From Janthinobacterium sp. PC23-8 (GTDB lineage: Bacteria > Pseudomonadota > Gammaproteobacteria > Burkholderiales > Burkholderiaceae_D), in contig NZ_NJGY01000001.1 in assembly GCF_002250505.1 (NCBI RefSeq), positions 715,632-779,631 of the forward strand: a stretch of DNA of 64,000 nt, given 5' to 3'. The translations under genes and the position numbers were made by a program. Positions 27,170 through 37,268 of this stretch are shown one piece after another (position 1 is the stretch's first letter; every line of letters starts with the position of its first letter). The notes below the pieces were generated by a model, which searched no databases, had not been told where the DNA came from, and saw nothing but the letters and a program-made list of their open reading frames with translations.

Positions 27170-28468
27170 TCAGTGAAGTGAGGATTTCCTGGCCTTCATC
27201 ACGCCGGCAACGGTGAGGAAGGAACCAAAGACCACAATTCTATCATTCTCACCGGCCCGGCTCATTGCATTTGCAAAAGCTTGTGCCGGATCATCGAATA
27301 CGGATACCGTATGGTCAGCGCTATCGGACTTGCCTTCCAGCATGATCTGTACCTTGTCCGCCAACTCGGAAGCCGTTGCCGCGCGTGGCGAAGGCAGGCC
27401 CGCCAGGCACCAGTGGTCGACGTGTTCGCTCATGGCAGCGAGCACGCCGTCGATATCCTTGTCATGCATGGAACCGAACACGGCATAGGTGTACGGGTGA
27501 AAGCCCATATTGCCCAGATTCTGGTTCAGCGCCGAGGCCGCATGCGGGTTGTGCGCCACGTCGAGGATCACGCTGGGGCGACCCGGCAAGACCTGGAAGC
27601 GGCCCGGCAATTCCACCGTGACGAGACCGGTGCGCACTTCCTGCGCGCCGACCGGCAGTTTGAGCTTGAGCACTTCCAGCGCCGCCAGCACGGCGGCGGC
27701 GTTGAGGATCTGGTTGGCGCCGCGCAGGCTCGGGTAAGCCAGCGAATTGCGGCGCTGCTCGCGCCCGCCATAGTTCCACTGCTGCTTGTCGCCCGAGTAA
27801 TTGAAGTCGCGGCCCATCAGCCACAGGTCGGCGCCGATCGCCGCCGCATGCTCGATCAGCGACTGCGGCGGCACCGGATCGCTGCAGATGGCCGCCTTGC
27901 CCGGCCGGAAGATGCCGGCCTTTTCAAAGCCGATCGCCTCGCGCGTGTCGCCCAGGTAATCGGTATGGTCGATATCGACGCTGGTGACGATGGCCACATC
28001 GGCGTCGATCACATTGACGGCGTCCAGGCGCCCGCCCAAGCCCACTTCCAGGATGGCCACGTCGAGGCCAGCGTGCGACAACAGATGCAGGATGGCCAGC
28101 GTGGTGAATTCAAAATAGGTCAGCGGCGTGTTGGCGCGCACCGCTTCGACGGCGTTAAAACTGGCGACCAGCTGTTCGTCGCTGGCCATCTCGCCCAGCA
28201 CCCGGGCGCGCTCGTTAAAGTCGAGAAAGTGCGGCTTGATATACAGGCCCACTTTGTATCCTGCACGCAACAATACGGACTCCAGCATGGCGCAGGTCGA
28301 GCCCTTGCCGTTGGTGCCGGCCACCATGATCACGGGACAGGCAAAGGCGAGCTGCAGGCGCGCCTTGACGGCCTGCACGCGGTCCAGGCCCATATTGATC
28401 TGCGTTTCCGAATGCCGGGTTTCCAGCATGGCGAGCCAGTCTGGCAAAGTGGTGGGGAGGTTTTGCAT
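27170..28468 (-). CDS. folC: Bifunctional dihydrofolate/folylpolyglutamate synthase
   Basis: 432 residues. The ATP-binding loop VAGTNGKGSTCAML is near residue 48, followed by the typical IKPHFLDFNER and EVGLGGRLDAVN motifs. Mur-ligase-like second domain motif VILDVAHNPHAA is near residue 295. FolC adds glutamates to folate and, in most bacteria, also makes dihydrofolate. It lies between accD and the SPOR gene on the same strand; a hairpin element interrupts the accD-folC spacer. Confidence 0.96.
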   Translation of the reverse strand: MQNLPTTLPDWLAMLETRHSETQINMGLDRVQAVKARLQLAFACPVIMVAGTNGKGSTCAMLESVLLRAGYKVGLYIKPHFLDFNERARVLGEMASDEQLVASFNAVEAVRANTPLTYFEFTTLAILHLLSHAGLDVAILEVGLGGRLDAVNVIDADVAIVTSVDIDHTDYLGDTREAIGFEKAGIFRPGKAAICSDPVPPQSLIEHAAAIGADLWLMGRDFNYSGDKQQWNYGGREQRRNSLAYPSLRGANQILNAAAVLAALEVLKLKLPVGAQEVRTGLVTVELPGRFQVLPGRPSVILDVAHNPHAASALNQNLGNMGFHPYTYAVFGSMHDKDIDGVLAAMSEHVDHWCLAGLPSPRAATASELADKVQIMLEGKSDSADHTVSVFDDPAQAFANAMSRAGENDRIVVFGSFLTVAGVMKARKSSLH

Positions 28469-28527
28469 GGGAGACTTCTTGATTAGAGTGCGCGAAGCGG
28501 GAAAGACAGGTAAGCCAAAACAACATC

Positions 28528-28554
28528 GGGGTCAGTCCCGTCGGGACTGACCCC
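28528..28554. repeat. Perfect 13-bp inverted repeat between accD and folC
   Basis: Arms GGGGTCAGTCCCG and CGGGACTGACCCC are separated by a single base, giving a very stable hairpin with no T run on either side. The outer GGGGTC/GACCCC is shared with the element between trpB and trpA at 30512-30556. Together they look like one family of mobile or repetitive intergenic elements, although each could also be a processing or attenuation site. Confidence 0.75.
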
Positions 28555-28574
28555 AGCATTGACGGGGTTGGCTA

Positions 28575-29447
28575 TTAAGCCAATACTTCCACAGCCTGAT
28601 TCTGCAACAGCGCCAGCAAATGGGCGATTTCTTCGCGCATCTTGCGGCGGTCGACGATCATGTCGACGGCGCCCTTGGTGACGAGGAACTCGGCGCGCTG
28701 GAAGCCTTCCGGCAGCTTTTCGCGCACGGTGTTTTCAATCACGCGCGGGCCGGCAAAGCCGATCAGCGCTTTCGGCTCGGCAATCACCACGTCGCCCATA
28801 AAGGCGAAGGAAGCGGACACGCCGCCCATGGTCGGGTCGGTCAGCACGCTAATGAAAGGCAATTTCTTTTCCGACAGCTTGGTCAGCATGGCGGTGGTTT
28901 TCGCCATCTGCATCAGCGACAGCAAGCCTTCCTGCATGCGCGCGCCACCGGTGGCGGTAATGCAAATGAACGGCACTTTCTGCTCCAGCGCGATCTGCGC
29001 GCCGCGCACGAAGCGCTCGCCGACCACGGAACCCATCGAGCCGCCCATAAATTCGAATTCAAAGCACGCCACCACCACCGGCAAGCTCATGATGGCCCCG
29101 CCCATGACGACCATGGCGTCGGTCTCGCCGGTCGCTTCCATGGCGGACTTCAGGCGGTCAGGATACTTCTTGCTGTCCTTGAATTTCAGGGTATCGACCG
29201 GCAGGATTTCCTGGCCGATTTCATAGCGCCCGCCCGCGTCGAGCAGGCTGTCGAGGCGTTCACGCGCGCGGATGCGCATGTGATGGTCGCATTTCGGGCA
29301 GACGTGCAGGTTCGATTCCAGGTCCGTCCGGTACAGCACGGCTTCGCACGACGGGCATTTGACCCACAGGCCTTCCGGCATGGTCTTGCGCGCGGCAGCA
29401 TCAGAGCGCTGTATGCGCGGTGGCAGCAGTTTTTCCAACCAACTCAT
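28575..29447 (-). CDS. accD: Acetyl-CoA carboxylase carboxyltransferase subunit beta
   Basis: 290 residues, the usual length. The N-terminal four-cysteine zinc ribbon is visible (CPSCEAVL, then CPKCDHH). The crotonase-like carboxyltransferase core has [19 protein letters not shown] and [13 protein letters not shown] consensus AGGAG precedes the ATG. AccD works with AccA to transfer the carboxyl group from biotin to acetyl-CoA, the first step of fatty acid synthesis. It follows trpA and precedes folC, as in related betaproteobacteria. Confidence 0.97.
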   Translation of the reverse strand: MSWLEKLLPPRIQRSDAAARKTMPEGLWVKCPSCEAVLYRTDLESNLHVCPKCDHHMRIRARERLDSLLDAGGRYEIGQEILPVDTLKFKDSKKYPDRLKSAMEATGETDAMVVMGGAIMSLPVVVACFEFEFMGGSMGSVVGERFVRGAQIALEQKVPFICITATGGARMQEGLLSLMQMAKTTAMLTKLSEKKLPFISVLTDPTMGGVSASFAFMGDVVIAEPKALIGFAGPRVIENTVREKLPEGFQRAEFLVTKGAVDMIVDRRKMREEIAHLLALLQNQAVEVLA

Positions 29448-29656
29448 ATTTTTCTCCTGTTACCCTTGTCGGGCAAGAATGTCGTGTCGGTGCGTCGGTG
29501 GACGCCCCCGGCGAACGATGATGGGCGCCACGTCTTGCGGCGCCCCTTGTTTTATCTATTGCACAATATCAGCCAATTCAGTGGCCGAAGTGTAGCCGTT
29601 TATCGCCGGGCTGTCGAACTTTGCCATATTAACGCATTACTTTTAAAGCAATATTG

Positions 29657-30454
29657 TCAGGCATCGAGCGCGGCACGGATGCCGGCCGTAAAGCTGCGCA
29701 CCGCCTCGGCTTCGCCGCCGGCAGGGGCATTTTCAATCTCCTGGATAATGCGGCTGCCGATCACCACGGCGTCGGCCACCTCGGCCACGGCGCGCGCGGT
29801 GGCCGCATCGCGGATGCCGAAACCGACGCCGATCGGCAGTTTCACGTGCTGGCGGATGGCGGCGAGGCGCTCGGCCACTTGCGCGGTATCGATATTGCCG
29901 GCGCCCGTCACGCCTTTCAGCGACACGTAATAGCTGAAGCCGCCACCGACCTTGGCCACCTGGGCGATGCGCTCTTCGGTCGAGGTGGGCGCCAGCAGGA
30001 ATATCAGGTCGAGGCCACCTGCGCGCATGGCGCTGGCAAATTCTTCGCACTCTTCCGGCGGATAGTCGACCACGATGGCGCCATCGGCGCCAGCTTCTTT
30101 CGAGGCGGCAATAAAGGCGGCGCTGCCGATGCGTTCGATCGGGTTGGCGTAACCCATCAGGACCACCGGCGTGTGCGCGTTGGTGACACGGAACTGGCGC
30201 ACGTATTCAAATACGTCGTGGATGCCGACATTGAATGCCAGGGCGCGCTCGCAGGCGCGCTGGATCACCGGGCCTTCGGCCATCGGGTCGGAAAACGGCA
30301 CGCCCAGTTCGAGCACATCGGCGCCGCCGTCGACCAGCGCGTGCATCAGCGGCACGGTGGCGTCAGGGCCGGGGTCGCCGGCGGTGATAAAGGTGACCAG
30401 GGCGGTTTTGTTGTGGGATTTTAAGGAGGCAAAGGTGGCGGCGATACGGGACAT
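29657..30454 (-). CDS. trpA: Tryptophan synthase alpha chain, with Asp60 replaced by Glu
   Basis: 265 residues from the ATG at 30454. An earlier in-frame codon at 30508 adds an unrelated tail. The TIM-barrel motifs are clear ([23 protein letters not shown]). The catalytic Glu49 (DVLEL) is kept. The second catalytic acid of the E. coli enzyme, Asp60, is Glu here (PMAEGP, codon GAA), in exactly matching numbering. TrpA cleaves indole-glycerol phosphate and passes indole to TrpB. It lies between trpB and accD. The D60E change may be normal in this family of bacteria. Confidence 0.96.
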   Translation of the reverse strand: MSRIAATFASLKSHNKTALVTFITAGDPGPDATVPLMHALVDGGADVLELGVPFSDPMAEGPVIQRACERALAFNVGIHDVFEYVRQFRVTNAHTPVVLMGYANPIERIGSAAFIAASKEAGADGAIVVDYPPEECEEFASAMRAGGLDLIFLLAPTSTEERIAQVAKVGGGFSYYVSLKGVTGAGNIDTAQVAERLAAIRQHVKLPIGVGFGIRDAATARAVAEVADAVVIGSRIIQEIENAPAGGEAEAVRSFTAGIRAALDA

Positions 30455-30511
30455 GGGATTCTTTCTTGATGCTAGATAAATGGAATAGTTTTCAAAACCC
30501 AACAGCAAATG

Positions 30512-30556
30512 CCGGGGTCGGACGGGGACGCCGAGTCCCTGAGGGTCCGACCCCGG
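30512..30556. repeat. Long hairpin element between trpB and trpA
   Basis: Outer arms CCGGGGTCGGAC (30512-30523) and GTCCGACCCCGG (30545-30556) are perfect 12-bp inverted repeats. Inner arms GGGAC and GTCCC (30525-30529, 30535-30539) extend the stem. There is no T run. It interrupts an otherwise tight trpFBA operon and shares the GGGGTC/GACCCC core with 28528-28554, so it is probably a copy of a genomic repeat. Confidence 0.75.
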
Positions 30557-30569
30557 TTTCTGCCTGGGG

Positions 30570-31814
30570 TTATGAAAAATTCAAACCCATGCGCTCGGCC
30601 ACCGTATGCATGTCCTTGTCGCCGCGGCCCGACAGGTTGGCCAGTACAATCTTATCTTTTGGCAAGGTTGCCGCCAGTTTGGCCGCGTAGGCCAGTGCGT
30701 GCGCCGACTCCAGCGCCGGGATGATGCCTTCGATATGGCAGCAGTCGTGGAACGCTTGCAGCGCTTCGTCGTCGGTGATCGAGACATATTGCGCGCGGCC
30801 CGAATCTTTCAACCAGGAATGTTCGGGACCGACGCCAGGATAGTCGAGGCCGGCCGAGACGGAATGCGTCTCGATAATTTGCCCATTGCCATCCTGCAGC
30901 AGATAGGTACGGTTGCCGTGCAACACGCCTGGATAGCCGGCCGTCAGCGAGGCCGAGTGCCTGCCCGTTTCCAGGCCTTCGCCGGCCGCTTCCACGCCGA
31001 TCAGTTGCACGTCCTTCTGGTCGACATAGGGATAGAAGATCCCCATGGCGTTCGAGCCGCCGCCGATACAGGCCAGCACATAGTCGGGCTGGCGGCCCGT
31101 CATTTCCGGCATCTGCACCAGGCACTCTTCGCCGATCACGGACTGGAAGTCGCGCACCATCATCGGGTACGGGTGCGGGCCGGCCACGGTGCCGATAATG
31201 TAAAAAGTGTTTTCGATATTCGTGACCCAGTCGCGCATGGCTTCATTGAGCGCGTCTTTCAGGGTCTTGGAACCGGACTCGACCGGAACGACGGTGGCGC
31301 CCAGCAGTTTCATGCGGTAGACGTTCTGCGCCTGGCGCTTGACGTCCTCGCTGCCCATGTAGACCACGCATTCGAGGCCGAAGCGCGCGCAGATGGTGGC
31401 GGTAGCCACGCCGTGCTGGCCGGCGCCGGTTTCGGCGATGATGCGCGGTTTGCCCATGCGCCTGGCCAGCAGGGCCTGGCCGATCACGTTGTTGATCTTG
31501 TGCGCGCCCGTGTGGTTCAGGTCTTCGCGCTTGAAATAGATCTGCGCGCCGCCGGCGATTTCGGACCAGCGCCTGGCGTGGTAGATCGGCGACGGGCGGC
31601 CAACGAAATGCTTGAGCTCGTAGCGGAACTCTTCGAGAAATTCCGGGTCGGCACTGTAGCGCGCGTAGGCGTCCTTCAGTTCGGCCAGTGCGTGGGTCAG
31701 CGTTTCGGCAACGAAAGCGCCGCCGTAGGGGCCGAAGTGGCCGCGCGCGTCAGGAAAAGCGTAATCGGCGGCGTGGAACAACGGCGCAGCGCCGCTGGTA
31801 TTGAATGGTTTCAT
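30570..31814 (-). CDS. trpB: Tryptophan synthase beta chain
   Basis: 414 residues. PLP lysine lies in HTGAHKINN, the glycine-rich phosphate loop is [10 protein letters not shown], and the [12 protein letters not shown] start is typical. A clear AGAGGA lies before the ATG. TrpB condenses indole with serine. Its start overlaps the trpF stop by 4 nt, so the two are coupled. An extra 100-bp spacer with a hairpin element separates it from trpA, which is unusual because trpBA genes are normally adjacent. Confidence 0.97.
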   Translation of the reverse strand: MKPFNTSGAAPLFHAADYAFPDARGHFGPYGGAFVAETLTHALAELKDAYARYSADPEFLEEFRYELKHFVGRPSPIYHARRWSEIAGGAQIYFKREDLNHTGAHKINNVIGQALLARRMGKPRIIAETGAGQHGVATATICARFGLECVVYMGSEDVKRQAQNVYRMKLLGATVVPVESGSKTLKDALNEAMRDWVTNIENTFYIIGTVAGPHPYPMMVRDFQSVIGEECLVQMPEMTGRQPDYVLACIGGGSNAMGIFYPYVDQKDVQLIGVEAAGEGLETGRHSASLTAGYPGVLHGNRTYLLQDGNGQIIETHSVSAGLDYPGVGPEHSWLKDSGRAQYVSITDDEALQAFHDCCHIEGIIPALESAHALAYAAKLAATLPKDKIVLANLSGRGDKDMHTVAERMGLNFS

Positions 31815-32491
31815 GGGGTATTTCCTCTGGCAATGATGGTATCGGCATCCTGCACCGCAGCGACAAACGCGCGGACCCGGGATGCGTCCTTGATGCCCTT
31901 GGACGCTTCGACACCACTGCTGATGTCGACGGCGTAAGGGCGCACGCGCACCACTGCGTCAGTCGCGTTGTGTACGCTCAAGCCACCACTCAAAACGACC
32001 CGAGGCGCGAGTTCTTCTGGAACGAGAGACCAATCAAATACCTTTCCTGCGCCGCCGTAGGCGTCCACATAGGTATCGAGCAAGAGGCTGGAAAACAAGG
32101 GACTGGCGGCGCGATAGCGCTGTTCGTATTCTAGCAAATCTTCCGCGCTTGTGTCAGGCTTGACCCGGAACACCTGCACGAACGGCGTATGGACGGCGGC
32201 CGCGATGGCCGCGCTGTGCTCGGGCGTCTCGTCGCCGTGAAACTGCAGCAGCGACAAGCGCGCCACCGCCGCGATCGATTGCACCTCTTCCACGCTGGCA
32301 TTGACGAACAGGCCTACGGTCGCCACATACGGCGGCATGGCGGCGATCAGGCCGGCCGCCTGTTGCGGCGTGACGTAGCGCGGGCTGTGCGGATAAAACA
32401 CGAAGCCGATCGCATCGGCGCCAGCAGCCACGACGGCCTGGACGTCTTCGATGCGGGTCAGTCCGCAAATCTTGATACGGGTGCGTGGCAT
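31811..32491 (-). CDS. trpF: Phosphoribosylanthranilate isomerase
   Basis: 226 residues. The N-terminal [11 protein letters not shown] carries the catalytic cysteine, and [12 protein letters not shown] near the C-terminus is the phosphate-binding part. It converts phosphoribosylanthranilate to the carboxyphenylamino-deoxyribulose form in tryptophan synthesis. It lies 15 bp after truA and overlaps trpB by 4 nt, the standard betaproteobacterial truA-trpF-trpB order. A ribosome site AAGGA precedes the ATG. Confidence 0.96.
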   Translation of the reverse strand: MPRTRIKICGLTRIEDVQAVVAAGADAIGFVFYPHSPRYVTPQQAAGLIAAMPPYVATVGLFVNASVEEVQSIAAVARLSLLQFHGDETPEHSAAIAAAVHTPFVQVFRVKPDTSAEDLLEYEQRYRAASPLFSSLLLDTYVDAYGGAGKVFDWSLVPEELAPRVVLSGGLSVHNATDAVVRVRPYAVDISSGVEASKGIKDASRVRAFVAAVQDADTIIARGNTP

Positions 32492-32506
32492 GACGATAAA
32501 TCCTTT

Positions 32507-33337
32507 TTAAAACCAGGGCAAGGCGCTGCTGGCGTCCTGCGGCAAGTCCCATTCTGGGTCGTAATCGATTTTCGCCAGATACAGGCCGTCCGGCATGAAG
32601 GTCGGCGCGGCCGCGTGGCGGTCCTTGCTTTCCAGCAGGCAGGCGAGCCATTGCGGCGGTTCACGGCCGCTGCCGATATACACCAGCGAGCCGACCAGGT
32701 TGCGCACCATATGATGCAGAAAGGCATTGGCGGTAATGGTAAAGATGACCATATCGCCACGCCGTTCGATGCGAATCTCATGCATCAGCTTGACGGGTGA
32801 CTTGGCCTGGCACTGGGCGGCGCGAAAGGCCGTGAAGTCGTGCCAGCCCAGCAAGGGCTGCACCGCCTGCCGCATCAGTTCGATGTCGAGCGGGCGGAAA
32901 AAGAAACCGGCACGCCCCTCCACCAGCGGCGAGCGGGTCGGATTGTTGTACAGCACATAGTGATAGGTGCGGGCGCGGGCGCTGAAGCGGGCGTGAAAGA
33001 AATCATTGAGCGTCGGGTCGCCCGGCAATTGCCTGGCCCAGCGCACGGCGATCGAGGCGGGCAGGAAGGCATTGACGCCGCGCACCCAGGAGTGGATGTC
33101 GCGCTGCAAGGTGGTATCGAAATGCACGACTTGCTCCAGCGCATGCACGCCGGTATCGGTGCGCCCGGCGCAGGTGGTGGCCAGGCGCACGCGGGCAAAT
33201 TTCTCCAGCGCATTTTCCAGCTGGTCCTGCACCGTCAGGCCGCTTTCCTGTTTCTGGTAGCCATGCCAGGCCAGCCCGTCATACTGCAGACCCAGGACAA
33301 TGCGCTTCAATGGCGTTGCTTCGTTAGTATTTTGCAT
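32507..33337 (-). CDS. truA: tRNA pseudouridine synthase A
   Basis: 276 residues. The catalytic aspartate is in AGRTDTGVHALEQV near residue 59. Other TruA motifs are present (LGLQYDGLAWHGYQKQ, RNLVGSLVYIGSG). TruA makes pseudouridine at positions 38-40 of the tRNA anticodon arm. It sits between fimV and trpF on the same strand, a common arrangement. Confidence 0.97.
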   Translation of the reverse strand: MQNTNEATPLKRIVLGLQYDGLAWHGYQKQESGLTVQDQLENALEKFARVRLATTCAGRTDTGVHALEQVVHFDTTLQRDIHSWVRGVNAFLPASIAVRWARQLPGDPTLNDFFHARFSARARTYHYVLYNNPTRSPLVEGRAGFFFRPLDIELMRQAVQPLLGWHDFTAFRAAQCQAKSPVKLMHEIRIERRGDMVIFTITANAFLHHMVRNLVGSLVYIGSGREPPQWLACLLESKDRHAAAPTFMPDGLYLAKIDYDPEWDLPQDASSALPWF

Positions 33338-33362
33338 CGCCGCATTATACCGGCGTACGGAA

Positions 33363-35948
33363 TTAACTTAACAATGCCTTCATGGTGTTGGCCTTGGTCA
33401 CCTGTTCCGCGCTGCCACCCTTGATCACTTCATCGATCAACTCGCGCGCGCCTTCCTTGTCGCCGATTTCCTGATAAGCAATCGCCAGGTCCAGCTTGGT
33501 ATCCATTTCCATATGGATGGCCGACAGCGGGTCGTCCACGCCCGCATTGAGCGCCGGATTGGCCATCTTGTCTTCGTCCAGGTCCAGATCGATGCCGGTC
33601 AGGTCGAATTCCTGCGGCGCCGGCGGCGTTTCCGCCGGCGCCGCCGCTGCGGGCGGCGTCACGGGCTTGGCGGGCGTTGCCGGTGTGACAGGAGTCTCGG
33701 GCGTGGCTGGCGTTTCCAGGTCAAAATCGTCCAGCCCGACATTCTTCAGGGGATCGGGCAGCGGCGTCAGGCCAGGACCGAGGCCATTGGCAGGACCGCC
33801 AGGCGGCTCCAGGTCCAGGCCGAAGTCCATGCTGGCGTCGTACTGCGCCGCATCCTTGCCGTCCGCCCTGGCCGCTGGCGGCGCAGCAGGCGGCATGACG
33901 ATGGGCTCGCTGGTCGACACCGGTTCGAAGTCGAGGCTGTCAAGGTCGAAGTCGAGCGGGTGACGCTCCTCGCGCGCCGGCATGGCAGTTGCGGCGGCTG
34001 GCGCAGGCGCCGCTGGCGGCAGCTCGATGTCGAAGGCGTCCTGATCGAGCGGCAAGTCGTCCACGCGCTGGCCATGCGGCGCTTCCTCGGGCGGCTTGCT
34101 CAGGCTCACCACCGCATCGACGTCGGCGTCGCCATACAAGGGATTGGTCGGATCGAGCGCCGCGCCCATGGCGGCTGCTTGCGGCCACTCGTCGCCGTGG
34201 CCACGGGTCTGGCTGTACAGTTCGCTGGCCTGGTCTTCGAAGGCGGCCACATCCCTGCGCGCCGAATAGATTTCCAGCAATTTCAAGCGTGCCGCATGGC
34301 GCTCGGGATGGGCGCGCAGGGCTTCCTTGAGGATATCTTCGGCCTGTCCATCGCGGCCATAGGCGATATATACATCGGCCTCGGCCACCGGATCGACTTC
34401 ATTGGCCGCCAGCGCCGTGCCGGCGGTGACCGCCGCCACGCCAGCGGCAGCGGCGCCGGCGCCAAACAGATGGCTGGCCGCTTCGGATGGCCGGTCTTCC
34501 GGCGCCAGCGCTGGTGGCTGGTCGGCATCAACAGACGGCTCGTCCGGTGGCAGCACCGGCGCGATATATTCATGTGGCGGCGGCGTGTCTTTCCTGCGCC
34601 GTGCGATCACCAGGGCAGCGGCGGCCGCAAACAGGGCGGCCAGGGTGATGCCGATGGCGCCCATGTGCTCGCTGATAGTGTCGGCGAACGTCGGTTCCAG
34701 CGGCGAAGGCTTCCTGGCCAGCGGCACTGGCTTGGCCTTGGGCACCGGCGCTTGCGGTGCAACCGGCTGCGTTGCCGGCGCACTGGTGGCGACCTCGCCG
34801 GCCTTGGCCGGCGACGGCGCGCTCTTGTCGGCCATGGCCTTGTTCTTCACGGCCATCAGCTGTTCCAGGTCGCTGACGTTCTTCTCCAGCTCTTTCACGC
34901 GCGAGGCCGCTTCTTCCACCTGTTTCGCCTTGGCGATTTTTTCTTCCTCGCTGGCCACGGCGCTGTTGCCGGCCACCTTGGCCGCCGGTGCGGCTTTCGA
35001 CAGTTTCAGCTTGTCCTGCGCTTCGCTCACCGCAGTCGGCTTTTCCTCGACACGGGTGGCGCCGATCTTGCCGCCGGTGCTTTGCGTGGCCTGCGCGGCG
35101 CGCGCGGGCGTGCTGCGCGCCACCTGTCCGGCCAGCTTGTTGCGGTAAGCCTCGAAATCGATGGCGTGCGCCGTCACCACGCCCTTGGCTTCGGCGCCAT
35201 CGAGCCCGCGCACGGTCTCGTTCGACGGCACGGCCAGAATGCGGCCGGCCTGCATGCGGTTCATGTTCTGGCCCTGGAAAGCGTCGGGATTGGCGCGGTA
35301 GAGGGCGACGAGCATCATGTCGAGCGACACGCCCGAGGGCTTGAGTTCGCTGGCGATACGGCTCAGGGTGTCGCCGCGCTTGACGCGATAGTCGGCCGTC
35401 TTCTTGCCCTCGACAGCAGGCCGGGCTGGCGCAGCGACATTGCCCGGCCCCTTGTCTGGCTGCACCGGCGCGGCCACTTGCGCGCCGTGCGTCTGGCGCG
35501 CTTCCGGGGTATCGAGTACAAAGGCGTATTCGCGGGTCTGCACGCCGCCCTTGCCGCTCAGTTCGATCAGCAGATTGACCAGCGGTTCGGTCACCGGCTG
35601 CGCCGAGCTGATGCGGATATACGGCGTGCCGGTACGGGTCTCGATGGCAAACGTCAGGGCGCCCAAAGCGGGATTGAACTCGACCACGGCCCGGCGGTAG
35701 GCCTCGGGCGGCGCCAGCTTGGCCAGCAAGGCCGTGGTTTCGCCAGGCTTGACGGCGCTCAGTTCGACTTCCGCGCGCAGCGGCTGGCCCACGGCGGACA
35801 GCACCGTAATCTTGCCCAGCTCGGCCGCGTATGCCGCCGGTGACAATAACACCGCGCAAGCGACCGCGCTGCTGAGTGTTTTGATGGCGAGGGAGGCGAC
35901 TCGGGGGCGAGGTTTTACAGGCATAATTGGTGGCATCTTGGTTGACAT
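33363..35948 (-). CDS. fimV: FimV-family peptidoglycan-binding hub protein
   Basis: 861 residues. A signal peptide ends near residue 42 (AAYA/AELG). The FimV N-terminal domain follows (ITVLSAVGQPLRAEVEL). A LysM domain is at about 183-245 (YRVKRGDTLSRIASEL), then a coiled coil (about 330-370, VKELEKNVSDLEQLM). A single membrane helix (about 430-450) precedes a long acidic cytoplasmic part rich in Pro and Asp. The C-terminal TPR-like FimV motif is at about 815-861 (DLAIAYQEIGDKEGARELIDEVI). In Pseudomonas, FimV organises type IV pilus and polar functions. The position between asd and truA is conserved. Confidence 0.93.
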   Translation of the reverse strand: MSTKMPPIMPVKPRPRVASLAIKTLSSAVACAVLLSPAAYAAELGKITVLSAVGQPLRAEVELSAVKPGETTALLAKLAPPEAYRRAVVEFNPALGALTFAIETRTGTPYIRISSAQPVTEPLVNLLIELSGKGGVQTREYAFVLDTPEARQTHGAQVAAPVQPDKGPGNVAAPARPAVEGKKTADYRVKRGDTLSRIASELKPSGVSLDMMLVALYRANPDAFQGQNMNRMQAGRILAVPSNETVRGLDGAEAKGVVTAHAIDFEAYRNKLAGQVARSTPARAAQATQSTGGKIGATRVEEKPTAVSEAQDKLKLSKAAPAAKVAGNSAVASEEEKIAKAKQVEEAASRVKELEKNVSDLEQLMAVKNKAMADKSAPSPAKAGEVATSAPATQPVAPQAPVPKAKPVPLARKPSPLEPTFADTISEHMGAIGITLAALFAAAAALVIARRRKDTPPPHEYIAPVLPPDEPSVDADQPPALAPEDRPSEAASHLFGAGAAAAGVAAVTAGTALAANEVDPVAEADVYIAYGRDGQAEDILKEALRAHPERHAARLKLLEIYSARRDVAAFEDQASELYSQTRGHGDEWPQAAAMGAALDPTNPLYGDADVDAVVSLSKPPEEAPHGQRVDDLPLDQDAFDIELPPAAPAPAAATAMPAREERHPLDFDLDSLDFEPVSTSEPIVMPPAAPPAARADGKDAAQYDASMDFGLDLEPPGGPANGLGPGLTPLPDPLKNVGLDDFDLETPATPETPVTPATPAKPVTPPAAAAPAETPPAPQEFDLTGIDLDLDEDKMANPALNAGVDDPLSAIHMEMDTKLDLAIAYQEIGDKEGARELIDEVIKGGSAEQVTKANTMKALLS

Positions 35949-36041
35949 GGGAAAACAGTTACTTTTCCAGAGGTATCAACATATCATCATGCCCTGAGCT
36001 ATGCAAGCGCCGCATGGTTGAGCCACCCACGGGCATGGACG

Positions 36042-36070
36042 AAAAAAAAGCCGGAAATCCATCCCCGGCT
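36042..36070 (-). terminator. Terminator after asd
   Basis: Arms AGCCGG (36049-36054) and CCGGCT (36065-36070) with a T run on the minus strand. It separates asd from fimV. Confidence 0.75.
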
Positions 36071-36096
36071 CATTCATGCAGCGACTTTAATATCGA

Positions 36097-37224
36097 TCAA
36101 GCATCAAGCAAGATGCGCAGCATGCGGCGCAGCGGTTCGGCCGCGCCCCACAGCAACTGGTCGCCAACGGTAAACGCCGACAGGTAGTCGCCGCCCATGC
36201 TCATCTTGCGCACGCGGCCCACGGGAATGGTCAGGCTGCCCGTGACGGCCGCCGGCGACAGGTCGCGCACCGATGCTTCGCGCGTGTTACTCACCAGTTT
36301 CACCCATTCGTTGTTGCTGGCGATAATGTCGTTGATCTCGTCGAGCGGCACGTCTTTCTTGAGCTTGATGGTCAGCGCCTGCGAGTGGCAGCGCATGGCG
36401 CCGATGCGCACGCACAGGCCATCGACGGCAATTTCCTTGCTGCCGAAGTCAGCACCGCGGCCGAGGATCTTGTTGGTTTCCGCGCCCGCTTTCCATTCTT
36501 CCTTCGACTGGCCGTTGCCCAGGTCCTTGTCGATCCACGGGATCAGGTTGCCGGCCAGCGGCGCGCCGAACTGCTTGATCTCGTCAGCTGAATAGCCGTG
36601 CTGGGTGGCCAGCACCTGACGGTCGATTTCCAGGATGGCGGAGGCCGGGTTTTCCAGCAGCGCCTTGACGGAGCTGTTGATGGTGCCAAATTGCGTCAGC
36701 AGTTCGCGCATATGCTGCGCGCCGCCGCCCGAGGCCGCCTGGTAGGTCATCGACGTCATCCAGTCGATCAGGTCGTGCTGGAACAGGCCGCCCAGGCCCA
36801 TCATCATGCACGAGACGGTGCAGTTGCCGCCGATATAGTTCTTCACGCCCTTGCCCAGCGCATCCTTGATGACGTGCAGGTTGACCGGGTCGAGCACGAT
36901 GACGGCGTCTTTTTCCATGCGCAAGGTCGAGGCCGCATCGATCCAGTAGCCGTCCCAGCCGGCAGCGCGCAGCTGCGGGAAGACCGCGCTGGTGTAGTCG
37001 CCGCCCTGGCAGGAAATGATGATGTCGCACTTGGACAGTTCGGCGATGCTGTTGGCATCCTTGAGGATGGTCTCATTCTTCGCCATCGCCGGCGCCGCGC
37101 CGCCCGTGTTCGAAGTGGTGAAAAACACCGGTTCGATATGGGCGAAATCGCCCTCTTCCTGCATGCGCTGCATCAGGACCGAACCGACCATGCCGCGCCA
37201 ACCTACCAAGCCTACTAATTTCAT
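36097..37224 (-). CDS. asd: Aspartate-semialdehyde dehydrogenase
   Basis: 375 residues from the ATG at 37224, chosen because GAGGA lies 7 nt before it. Upstream in-frame codons at 37230 and 37260 lack such spacing. The NADP loop is [15 protein letters not shown], the catalytic cysteine is in [13 protein letters not shown], and the histidine-bearing [13 protein letters not shown] is present. Asd makes aspartate semialdehyde for lysine, diaminopimelate, methionine and threonine. It follows leuB and is terminated before fimV. Confidence 0.97.
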   Translation of the reverse strand: MKLVGLVGWRGMVGSVLMQRMQEEGDFAHIEPVFFTTSNTGGAAPAMAKNETILKDANSIAELSKCDIIISCQGGDYTSAVFPQLRAAGWDGYWIDAASTLRMEKDAVIVLDPVNLHVIKDALGKGVKNYIGGNCTVSCMMMGLGGLFQHDLIDWMTSMTYQAASGGGAQHMRELLTQFGTINSSVKALLENPASAILEIDRQVLATQHGYSADEIKQFGAPLAGNLIPWIDKDLGNGQSKEEWKAGAETNKILGRGADFGSKEIAVDGLCVRIGAMRCHSQALTIKLKKDVPLDEINDIIASNNEWVKLVSNTREASVRDLSPAAVTGSLTIPVGRVRKMSMGGDYLSAFTVGDQLLWGAAEPLRRMLRILLDA

Positions 37225-37268
37225 TACCATTTCCTCAGAAGAGACGGCCTGCGCCGTCATTGAAATAT

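Noticed and set aside
22758-28486. Several long + strand frames opposite the PLP-enzyme gene, purF, cvpA, SPOR and folC genes
   Set aside because: All are antisense to clear housekeeping genes and lack motifs.
28528-28554. Rho-independent terminator between accD and folC
   Set aside because: Very stable stem but no T run on either strand, and the downstream genes appear to share the operon.
33513-35843. 776-codon + strand open frame
   Set aside because: Antisense to fimV, low-complexity Arg/Gly/His composition typical of GC-rich shadows.
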